This document shows, piece after piece, positions 1 to 7,396 of a DNA stretch of 64,000 nt. The notes beneath the pieces were generated by a model. It had not been told where the DNA came from. It ran no database searches and was given only the letters and a program-made list of their open reading frames with translations. Every line of letters begins with the position of its first letter. Position 1 is the first letter of the stretch. The DNA comes from Actinomycetospora callitridis. GTDB taxonomy: Bacteria; Actinomycetota; Actinomycetes; Mycobacteriales; Pseudonocardiaceae. The position numbers and the translations under genes were made by a program. The stretch spans positions 237,718 through 301,717 of the forward strand of contig NZ_JAQZAK010000007.1 of the NCBI RefSeq assembly GCF_028737265.1, written 5' to 3'.

Positions 1-496
1 CCGCGCCCGCGCCGCCGATCACCAGCAGCGGCACCTGCTCGCCGCCGTCGTCGAGCGCCTCGCGCACCCGGTCCGCGTTCGCTGCGGCCGTCACCACGGC
101 CTTCGCGCCGGCGTCGCGCAGCCGGTAGCGCAGCGCGTCCGGGCCGAACAGCGCCGACAGGGGCAGCGCGATCGCGCCCATCCGGAACATCGCGACGAAG
201 CCGACACCGGTCTCGAACGAGGCCGGGCTGACGAGACCCACGACGTCGCCCCGCCCCACCCCGAGCGCGGTCAGCGCGTTCGCGAGCCGGTTCGAGGCCT
301 CGGTCACCTCGCCGAACGTGTGGTCGCGTGAGCTCCGGTCCACCTCGACGACCGTGAGCGCCCGCGCGCCCGGGTCCTGCCGGTCGGCGCACGCCACCCC
401 GAGGTTGAATCGTTCCGGGATGTCCATGGTGGCGAAGTCGACCTGGCGCCACAGCTCGTCGTAGCCCGGGGCCGGGGTCAGCAGCGGACGCTCCAC
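1..496 (-). CDS. AMP-dependent acyl-CoA synthetase, N-terminal part (cut by window edge)
   Basis: About 165 N-terminal residues are present; the C-terminal part lies beyond base 1. The protein opens VERPLLTPAPGYDELWRQVD and has MDIPERFN around residue 24, the usual opening of acetyl/medium-chain acyl-CoA synthetases of the ANL superfamily, which form an acyl-adenylate and then an acyl-CoA. The segment VGRGDVVGLVSPASFET followed by GAIALPLSALFGPDALRYRL fits the first subdomain of these enzymes. The ATP P-loop and catalytic lysine fall outside the window. The GTG at 496 is chosen because GGGAG sits 5 nt upstream (502-506); the ATG at 427 would delete the conserved start. Substrate cannot be told. 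Confidence 0.85.
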   Translation of the reverse strand, partial: MERPLLTPAPGYDELWRQVDFATMDIPERFNLGVACADRQDPGARALTVVEVDRSSRDHTFGEVTEASNRLANALTALGVGRGDVVGLVSPASFETGVGFVAMFRMGAIALPLSALFGPDALRYRLRDAGAKAVVTAAANADRVREALDDGGEQVPLLVIGGAGA

Positions 497-733
497 GACG
501 ACTCCCGCAGGTCCACGACGATGAGGACCGCTCCACGGTAGGGCGCGGACGGTGGCGTGGATAGCTCCGGTCGGCGGTCGAGAGCCGATCCGAATCGGTT
601 GCCAGCTCCGCGGACCCACCACCCGCCGCGTCACCGCGTCGCCGCGAAGCACGAGGCCACGAGCACGGGATGTGGGGCGGTCCGAGCCGGAAAGGCCGCG
701 GCGACCGCCGTCGGCGATCGGTGCACGCCGACG

Positions 734-1900
734 TCAGCCGACGGCGGTCGCGTCCCGGTCGCGCACTGTCGTCGTGGTCGTGGCGCCCGTCGATCGAGAA
801 CGCGTCCGGGCGTCCGCCGAGACCGGAGCGCGGTGTTGGCCGTGCTCACGCAGGACCCTTCCTTCCCCCACCAGCACGGAGCCGTCGCGGATGGCCGCCG
901 GCTGCGCGCCCTGGGGCTCCCCGATCGGCGCGGGGACCACGCCGGGGCCAGAAGCCGGGCCCGACGCGACATCGGGCTCAGCACCCGGAACGGGTTCACC
1001 ACCCGGAACGGGCTCACCACCCGGAACGGGCTCGGGACCGGGGCGAGGTTCGGGACCGGGGCGAGGTTCAGGCTCGGCCCCGGGGCGGGGTTCGGACTCG
1101 TCCCCCGAGCCCACGTCCGGTAGCGCGACGGGCCCGGAGACGGCTCCCGAGGAGTCCTCCGCGCCCGCGGCGGCGGGCAGGACGTCGGACTCCGGGGCGG
1201 CCTGGTCCCTCGGCATCGTGGGCCCCGCAGGCTCGTCGAGGGCCAGCACCGGCGCGTCACCCCTCGAATCGGCGCAGCTCACGATCGAGGTGCGGTCGGG
1301 GACCTCGACGTAGAGGAGTGAGACGTACAAGCCGTCGGCGGTCCGGAGCCACATGTCGGAGTGCGCGCCGGACTCGTCGGTGACCACGTCTCCGGTCCGG
1401 GCACAAGTGAGCGCCAACCGCGATCCGCGGGCTGCCGTGTCGCGCGAGGTCTCGGCGATCGCTTGAGGCGCCGACCGGAGGTTGACCCCCGCGGCCCCGA
1501 CGTCGTGCACGACGCCCGTCCACGAGACGGGAGCAACGGCAACGGCCTCCGTCGACTGTCCCTGGCCCGTCCACCACGCGATCGCGCTGGCCAGGACGAA
1601 CGCCTGCGCGAGACCGGCCACACCGATCAGGCACCGACGTACACCCCGCCGCCGCGTCTGCAGGCGCACACGCCTCCCCGCGTTCCCGAGCCTGTCGGAG
1701 AACGTGGGCTCCCCCGGAGGGTGCGCGGAAAGATCGTTCGAAGGCGTGGCTGCTGCGGCGGCGACGGGCCGCCGCACCGGCGTCATTGTGATCAACCCTC
1801 GCTGGCTCGGTCCCCGCACCGGCTCCGACAGGGACGTCGTCGCCGCGTCCAGGCTCCGCTGCGACGGACCCTGCGCCCCATCCCCCTTGGACGTCACCAT
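734..1900 (-). CDS. Membrane-anchored SH3-like protein with repeat-rich Pro/Glu tail
   Basis: 388 residues. A basic N-terminal region of roughly 90 residues, presumably cytoplasmic, is followed by one hydrophobic segment (IGVAGLAQAFVLASAIAWW), then an SH3b-like module (GVVHDVGAAGVNLRSAP to DGLYVSLLYVEV) and a long disordered tail of EP-x-PG units. The SH3-like part resembles extracellular cell-wall-binding domains, so the protein is probably anchored with that part outside; this is inference. ATG at 1900 is preferred over an in-frame start at 1993 because GGGGAG lies about 5 nt upstream and because it does not run into the kinase gene. It lies 46 bp downstream of the kinase gene on the same strand, so the two may be co-transcribed. 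No specific function is recognised. Confidence 0.7.
   Translation of the reverse strand: MVTSKGDGAQGPSQRSLDAATTSLSEPVRGPSQRGLITMTPVRRPVAAAAATPSNDLSAHPPGEPTFSDRLGNAGRRVRLQTRRRGVRRCLIGVAGLAQAFVLASAIAWWTGQGQSTEAVAVAPVSWTGVVHDVGAAGVNLRSAPQAIAETSRDTAARGSRLALTCARTGDVVTDESGAHSDMWLRTADGLYVSLLYVEVPDRTSIVSCADSRGDAPVLALDEPAGPTMPRDQAAPESDVLPAAAGAEDSSGAVSGPVALPDVGSGDESEPRPGAEPEPRPGPEPRPGPEPVPGGEPVPGGEPVPGAEPDVASGPASGPGVVPAPIGEPQGAQPAAIRDGSVLVGEGRVLREHGQHRAPVSADARTRSRSTGATTTTTVRDRDATAVG
982..1071 (-). repeat. Five 18-bp tandem units encoding EP-x-PG repeats
   Basis: Three near-identical units at 982-999, 1000-1017 and 1018-1035 (core CACCCGGAACGGG) are followed by two units of a second type at 1036-1053 and 1054-1071 (core GACCGGGGCGAGGTT). 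They encode the repeated Pro-Gly-Glu-Pro stretch of the SH3-like protein. The 18-bp unit keeps the frame, so copy number could vary without breaking the gene. Confidence 0.85.
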
Positions 1901-1946
1901 GGAACTCCCCCTGATCGAACTCGTGATCGCACCCCGTATCGGTGGA

Positions 1947-3461
1947 TCACCCGGAAGAGTTACCTGATCCTTGAGATTGATCAGCGACGACACCGAAAGT
2001 GACCTGCTCGCCCACGACGGACGTCACGGTCGCCCGGAGCGTCTGGGACCGCTCGCGCACCGTTGCCGTGCAGTCGAGGGTGGCGCCGACCACGGCCGGA
2101 AGAGATTCCGGGCACTTCACGGCGCCGGCAGGGAGGCCCGTCGTCGCCACCATCTGGCTCTCGACCCGCGCCGCGGACACGAAAGGCTGCCTGCTGTTCC
2201 TCGCGGCGAGGACGCCGCCGACCGAGACGACGAGGGTGAGCAGCACCCCGAGAACCACGGCCGACGTCGCTGCGCGCCGGGTCACGCCGGTCGATCGGCG
2301 ACGCACTGCGACTCCCACGACCGCGCCGACCGGCGGGAGCACCACGGCGAGGACGATCGCCATCAGCATCGTCCGATAGCGCGGCGGGGCCGGTCTCGTC
2401 GCGGTGTCCTGGTTCCGTTCGATCTTGCCAGCGGCGGGTCCCGGCGACGGAACGTCTCGGAGCGGAGAGGACGGAGGGACGAGTGGCGAACCTCGACGAC
2501 GGGAGACCGACGCGACATCGGGTGCCTCGCGCGTTGCTCGGCGCGTCTGCATCGGCGGCGGCGGCGCTGCCGTGACCGCATGTGCCGTCGCGGCAGGTCG
2601 AGGACGACCGACGAGGGTCCGCCGCGACGCCGCGACGAACTCACCCACGCTCGACGGCCGCCCGTCGGCCCGCTTGGCCAGGGCGGCCAGCACGACGTCG
2701 TCGAGGCCGGCGGGAAGGTCGTCAACCAGCGCCGAGGGCCGAGGCGGCGGTTCCTGCAGGTGAGCCACCATGATCGCGGCCTTGTGACCCACGAAGGGCG
2801 GCCTGCCCGTCACGAGTTCGAAGAGCACGCAGCCCAGCGCGTACACATCGAGGCGATGATCGAATCGCTCCGCCCGGAGCTGCTCCGGCGCCATGTACGC
2901 AGGCGTCCCGGGAGAGGCACCCGACGCGGTGAGGCTCCCGGTCGACTCGCGGATGTGGACGATGCCGAAGTCGGCGAGGTACGCGAAGTCGCGGCGCCCG
3001 AGGAGCACGTTCGACGGCTTGACGTCGCGATGGACGAGCCCCGCCCTGTGGGCCGCTCCCAGGGCATCGGCCACCTGCTCGATGATCTCTATGGCCGAGA
3101 TCGGCTGAAGTCGGCCGGCACGCGCAAGCCGGGCGCCGAGGTCCTGCCCCCTCACCAGGCGCATGTCGATGAACATGCGGTCGTCGATCACCCCGAAGTC
3201 GTGGATCGGGATGACGTGGGGGGAGTCGAGCTCTCCGACGGTTCGGGACTCGCGGCGAAAGCGCTTCCGAGTATCCGGGTCGCTCTGCGCCTCGGGGTGG
3301 AGGCGCTTGAGGGCGACGGTGCGCTCGCGTCGCGTGTCGAACGCCTCGTGGACCTCCCCCATCCCCCCGCGACCGAGCAGGCGGCGCAGGCGGTACGGCC
3401 CGAACTCCTCCACCGACGGACCCACCTCCCCCGCAGTCCGCGTCACGCGGGGTGATCGCAT
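1947..3461 (-). CDS. Pkn-type Ser/Thr protein kinase with two membrane segments and DUF4333-like C-terminus
   Basis: 504 residues. The kinase domain (about 23-290) is complete: glycine loop GRGGMGEV at 30-37, ATP-binding K52, alphaC E71, catalytic HRDVKPSN at 144-151, DFG at 164-166 and GTPAYMAPEQ in the activation segment. A Pro-rich linker follows, then two hydrophobic segments (AIVLAVVLPPVGAVVGVAV; AVVLGVLLTLVVSVGGVLA). The end resembles DUF4333 (KCPESLPAVVGATLDCTATV, with two Cys), a small extracytoplasmic domain found on actinobacterial kinases. It likely senses an envelope signal and phosphorylates cytoplasmic targets. The start is uncertain: ATG 3461 has no clear ribosome site, and an in-frame GTG at residue 17 lies about 10 nt after GGGGGAGG. 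The SH3-like gene follows. Confidence 0.93.
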   Translation of the reverse strand: MRSPRVTRTAGEVGPSVEEFGPYRLRRLLGRGGMGEVHEAFDTRRERTVALKRLHPEAQSDPDTRKRFRRESRTVGELDSPHVIPIHDFGVIDDRMFIDMRLVRGQDLGARLARAGRLQPISAIEIIEQVADALGAAHRAGLVHRDVKPSNVLLGRRDFAYLADFGIVHIRESTGSLTASGASPGTPAYMAPEQLRAERFDHRLDVYALGCVLFELVTGRPPFVGHKAAIMVAHLQEPPPRPSALVDDLPAGLDDVVLAALAKRADGRPSSVGEFVAASRRTLVGRPRPAATAHAVTAAPPPPMQTRRATREAPDVASVSRRRGSPLVPPSSPLRDVPSPGPAAGKIERNQDTATRPAPPRYRTMLMAIVLAVVLPPVGAVVGVAVRRRSTGVTRRAATSAVVLGVLLTLVVSVGGVLAARNSRQPFVSAARVESQMVATTGLPAGAVKCPESLPAVVGATLDCTATVRERSQTLRATVTSVVGEQVTFGVVADQSQGSGNSSG

Positions 3462-3535
3462 TCACCGCGCCGATCGTTAGCCGGGCCTCTGGCTGACGGA
3501 GGCGGGGTGGCGACCGGCCAGGAGCCGCCGCGTCG

Positions 3536-5989
3536 TCAGCGCCTCGGGTCCTCCGGCCACGCGTGCTTGGGGTAGCGGCCCCGCAGCTCCGCGCGCACCT
3601 GCGGGTAGCCGGAGTCCCAGAACGACGCGAGGTCGGCGGTCACCGCCACCGGCCGTCCCGCGGGTGAGAGCAGGTGGACGACGACCGGGACCCCGGCCAG
3701 GACGGGGGCCCGCTCCCACCCGAACGCCTGCTGGACCTTGAGCGCCACGACGGGGGCCGCGGGGTCGGTGTAGTCGACGCGGACGCTGCGTCCCGACGGG
3801 GTCGTGACCGTGGTCGGCGCGAGCTCGTCGAGCCGGCCGGCCTCCGACCACGGCACGAGGTGGCGCAGCGCCGACGCGACCTTCACCCGCGCGGCGTCCG
3901 CCCGGCGGCGCACCCGCGTGAGGTCGAGCCACTCGTCGAGACGGGACAGCAGGGCCTCGTCGTCGACGGCGGGCCACGGGTCGCCCCGCGCCGCGTGCAG
4001 GAACGCCAGCCGGGCCCGCAGCGCCGTCGCCGCGTCGTCCCAGCGCAGCAGCCCGAGCCCCTCGGCGGCCAGGCCGTCGCGCACCGCGGCCGCGACCGCC
4101 GCCGGGTCGGGGTGGGCCAGGGGCCGGCGGGTCAGCACGATCGCGCCGAGGCGCTCGCGGCGCTCCGCCACGACGTCGCCGCCCTCCCAGGCCACCACCG
4201 CGTCGTCGTGCCACCAGCCCGCGGCGGCCTCCCGGGCGAGGTCCTCGTCGACCGGCACGGCGAGCCGCACCCGCGCCACCCGGTCGCCGGGACCGCGTAC
4301 GGCGTCCGCCACGGCGATCCACGGGCTGCCCCGCAGCCGCGACCCGGCGGCGAGCTCGACCCCGGTGCCCCCCGTCGTCAGGTACTCCCGGGCGTCGGCC
4401 CCGCGGGCGCGGGCGAGGCGGTCGGGGTAGGCGAGGGCGACGACCGAGGCCACGCCCCGCGAGCGCGTCCCACCGCTCCGGCGACGGGGACCGCTGTCCT
4501 GCCGAAGCCTCCGGACCTCCGCCCGCCACCGCGGATCGTTCGTGGCCCGGGCCGTGCGCAGGAGCTCCTCGAGGTCGTCGGAGTCGCCCCGCACGTCGGC
4601 GGCGAGCAGCGCCACCACCTCGGTCGCGGTGTCCGCCCCGACGGCCTCCGCGCCGTCGAGCAGCGCGCGCCCGAGCCGGGGGTGCACGCCGGCCGTCGCC
4701 ACCGACCGCCCCCGCTCCGTGATGCGACCGTCGTCGCCGACCAGCCCCAGCCCGCGCAGCACCTCCCGCGCGGCGTCGAACGCCACGGCCGGCGGCGGGT
4801 CGAGCAGGGCCAGCCCCGCGGCGTCCGGCGTGCCCCACCGCGCGAGCTGCAGCGCGAAGCCGGCCAGATCGGCGTGCGCCACCTCCGGGGCGTCGTCGCG
4901 GTCGCGGTGCGCGTGCTCGGCCTCCGACCAGCAGCGGAACACGGTCCCGGCGGCCTCCCGACCCGCGCGCCCGGCGCGCTGCGTCGCCGACGCCTGGGAC
5001 GCGAGCACCGTGACCAGGGCGTCGAGGCCGCGCGCATGGTCGGTCCACGGCCGCCGCGAGAGCCCGGCGTCGACGACGACCCGCACCCCCGGCACGGTCA
5101 GGCTCGTCTCGGCGATCGACGTCGCGAGCACGACACGGCGACGGCCCGTCCCGCCGCCCAGCACGGCGTCCTGGTGCGCCGCGTCCTGCCCGCCGTGCAG
5201 CGTGAGGACCTCGGCGTCGACGCGGCCCAGGCGGCGGGCGACGTCGTCGATCTCCCGGCGACCGGGCAGGAACACGAGCACGTCGCCGACGGCCTCGGTC
5301 ACGGCGCGCCGCACGACCGCGCTCACGTGGTCGAGGAACGCCGGCTCCACCCGCATCCCACGCGGCGGCGGGACGGGACGCGGGGGCGGGCTCCAGACGA
5401 CGTCGACGGGGTGCATCGGGTCGGGGGCGGTGACGACCGGTCCGTCGAGGGCGACGGCCAGGTCGTCGGCGGCCGCCGTGGCGGACGTGGCGAGCAGGCG
5501 CAGGTCCGGGCGCAGGGCGGCGCGCGCGTCGACGCCGAAGGCGAGCGCGAGGTCGGTGTCGAGGTGGCGCTCGTGGCACTCGTCGAGGACGACGGCGTCG
5601 ACCCCCGCGAGCTCCGGGTCGCGCTGGAGCCGGGCCACGAGCAGCCCCGTCGTGACGACCTCCACCCGCGTCTCCGGTCCGGTGCGCCGCTCGCCGCGGA
5701 TCGCGTAGCCGACGCGCCCGCCCACCGGCTCGCCGAGCAGCCACGCCATCCGCTGGGCCGCGGCACGGACGGCGACGCGACGCGGCTCGGCGACGAGGAC
5801 CCGCCCGCGCACCGACCCGGCCAGCGCGAGCGGCACCAGCGTCGTCTTGCCGGTGCCGGGCGGGGCGACGAGGACGGCGGCCCCGCGCTCGTCCAGCGCC
5901 GCCTCGAGCTCCGGGAGCGCCGCGCGCACCGGAAGGTCGAGGTCGACCTCGTCGATCACACCTGCCGGTCTACCAGTCCCTCGACTCAT
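3536..5989 (-). CDS. hrpB: ATP-dependent RNA helicase HrpB
   Basis: 817 residues, the usual HrpB length. DEAH/RHA superfamily-2 helicase: Walker A APPGTGKT at 42-49, AEPRRVA motif Ia, DECH box at 136-139, SATAAA motif III, TSIAETSLTVPGV motif V and QRAGRAGR motif VI, followed by helicase-associated and HrpB C-terminal domains ending near RGRYPKHAWPEDP, a typical HrpB end. It probably remodels RNA; its role in actinomycetes is poorly known. ATG 5989 gives the family N-terminus, though its ribosome site is weak; GTG 5959 is an alternative. The frame stays open upstream only as an antisense shadow of the next gene. Confidence 0.93.
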   Translation of the reverse strand: MSRGTGRPAGVIDEVDLDLPVRAALPELEAALDERGAAVLVAPPGTGKTTLVPLALAGSVRGRVLVAEPRRVAVRAAAQRMAWLLGEPVGGRVGYAIRGERRTGPETRVEVVTTGLLVARLQRDPELAGVDAVVLDECHERHLDTDLALAFGVDARAALRPDLRLLATSATAAADDLAVALDGPVVTAPDPMHPVDVVWSPPPRPVPPPRGMRVEPAFLDHVSAVVRRAVTEAVGDVLVFLPGRREIDDVARRLGRVDAEVLTLHGGQDAAHQDAVLGGGTGRRRVVLATSIAETSLTVPGVRVVVDAGLSRRPWTDHARGLDALVTVLASQASATQRAGRAGREAAGTVFRCWSEAEHAHRDRDDAPEVAHADLAGFALQLARWGTPDAAGLALLDPPPAVAFDAAREVLRGLGLVGDDGRITERGRSVATAGVHPRLGRALLDGAEAVGADTATEVVALLAADVRGDSDDLEELLRTARATNDPRWRAEVRRLRQDSGPRRRSGGTRSRGVASVVALAYPDRLARARGADAREYLTTGGTGVELAAGSRLRGSPWIAVADAVRGPGDRVARVRLAVPVDEDLAREAAAGWWHDDAVVAWEGGDVVAERRERLGAIVLTRRPLAHPDPAAVAAAVRDGLAAEGLGLLRWDDAATALRARLAFLHAARGDPWPAVDDEALLSRLDEWLDLTRVRRRADAARVKVASALRHLVPWSEAGRLDELAPTTVTTPSGRSVRVDYTDPAAPVVALKVQQAFGWERAPVLAGVPVVVHLLSPAGRPVAVTADLASFWDSGYPQVRAELRGRYPKHAWPEDPRR

Positions 5990-6091
5990 CCGAGCCGGGT
6001 GATGCGGGCGTGGGCCGGCACGACTTGTCTCGACCCTGATGACGGACCCACGCACCTCCGCCGCGATCTGCCGTCGTCCGAGGGAGTCGCG

Positions 6092-7396
6092 ATGTCCGCC
6101 GTCGATGATCTGACGGAGCTGGTCGAGCGCGCGGGTGCCGCCGAGCGGACCGCCCTCGCGTCGAGATGGAAGGAACGCGAGGACGTCGACGCTCTCCGGC
6201 GCCGTGTGGAGGGCGCCATCACCGAGCAGCACCAGCTGGAGAAGCTCTCCCCCGGGCCCGTCCTGAGCGATCGGCGCGCCCGTCTCCGGGACGCCTTCCT
6301 CGACGAGGGGCTCCGCAGCGCGCCACCTCCGGCGGTCGATCACGCCGACGCCGCGCGGGCCGAGGCGGAGGCCGCCGGCGCCGTGACCGTCGCGCGGCTG
6401 GCGTTGTTCGAAGCGCATCTCGCGGTCCTCGACGCCCGGCTCGCCCGCATCGACGCCGGCGAGGCCGAGCCCGGCGCGGAGGCGATCGACGGCCACACCC
6501 CGCTGCAGGGACGCAACGCGGTCACCCGGCACGGGCCCGCGCTGGCGAACGGCGTGCGCGGCGAGATCGTGTACATGCTCGCGCGCAAGCCGCGCTCGCT
6601 CCTCACGAGCCTGGCGATCGGCCTCGCGCTGGGCCTGCTCTACCTCGGCTTCATCCGGGTGTTCCAGTGGGACAGGGCCCAGGCGTGGCTGCCCTACCTC
6701 GGGCTGTGGGCGATCTCGGTCGTCATGGGCGGCGCGGTGTGCCTCAACGCCATGAGCTTCGACGCCATGCGCGTGCGGGCCGCTCTGGACAGCGGGGCGC
6801 GGCTCTGGCATCTGCTGGTGACCAAGAACCTGGCCCTGGTCTGTCTCGTCGCCCCGATCGGCTTCCTGCTCAGCGGCCTGCTCGCCTGGCGGGCCGGCAA
6901 CCTCGACGCGTTCTTCAAGGCCTGCGCCCTGATGATCTCGTTCATCCTGCTCTGGCTGGGGGTCGGCAACGTGCTGTCCGTCGTCGTGCCCATCCGGGAC
7001 GAGCCGATCCTGCGTCGCCGGAAGGACGGCACCCTCAAACAGTTCGCGATCGTCTTCGCCGTGTCCTACGCGATCGGCTACATCGTGAACATCATGCTGA
7101 TCTGGCGTGTCTTCGCGGCCCAGGAGTGGGCGGCGCGCCTGGGCAGCGCGATCCTTCCGGCGATCTTCGTCATCGTCAGCAGCGCCTCGATGTGGATCCT
7201 CCTGACCATCGTCGCGGTCGCGCTGTCCCAGCAGCCGAAGATCCGACGGGCCCTGATGAAGGAGCTCGCCGACTTCCAGTCGAACGCCGAGGCACAGGCG
7301 CTCGCCCGGGAGACCGACCAGGCCCGGACGAGCGTCGCCTCGGCGGCGGAGCCGACGACGGAGACGGCGGAACCGGGAGCGTCAGCCGCGCGGTGA
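6092..7396 (+). CDS. Polytopic membrane protein with helical N-terminal domain, function unknown
   Basis: 434 residues. Residues 1-150 are charged and helical (Ala/Glu/Arg rich). From about 170 come six hydrophobic segments, including SLAIGLALGLLYLGFIRVF, LWAISVVMGGAVCLNAMSF, LALVCLVAPIGFLLSGLLAW, ACALMISFILLWLGVGNVLS, FAIVFAVSYAIGYIVNIMLI and LPAIFVIVSSASMWILLTIV. The arrangement recalls ABC-2 type permeases but there is no ATPase gene next to it, so that is only a guess. The start ATG 6092 is set by AGGGAG 5 nt upstream. Its last 15 bases overlap the end of the convergent molybdopterin-fusion gene. Confidence 0.75.
   Translation: MSAVDDLTELVERAGAAERTALASRWKEREDVDALRRRVEGAITEQHQLEKLSPGPVLSDRRARLRDAFLDEGLRSAPPPAVDHADAARAEAEAAGAVTVARLALFEAHLAVLDARLARIDAGEAEPGAEAIDGHTPLQGRNAVTRHGPALANGVRGEIVYMLARKPRSLLTSLAIGLALGLLYLGFIRVFQWDRAQAWLPYLGLWAISVVMGGAVCLNAMSFDAMRVRAALDSGARLWHLLVTKNLALVCLVAPIGFLLSGLLAWRAGNLDAFFKACALMISFILLWLGVGNVLSVVVPIRDEPILRRRKDGTLKQFAIVFAVSYAIGYIVNIMLIWRVFAAQEWAARLGSAILPAIFVIVSSASMWILLTIVAVALSQQPKIRRALMKELADFQSNAEAQALARETDQARTSVASAAEPTTETAEPGASAAR

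Noticed and set aside
982..1071. Possible CRISPR array
   Set aside because: Units are 18 bp, contiguous, without spacers, and lie in frame within a gene.
552..1383. Several plus-strand frames opposite the SH3-like gene
   Set aside because: Low-complexity Arg/Pro/Ser sequence caused by the tandem repeats; no start signals or family match.
3674..6091. Very long plus-strand open frame opposite hrpB
   Set aside because: High-GC antisense shadow rich in Arg/Pro/Gly; only its last part (from 6092) codes for a real membrane protein.
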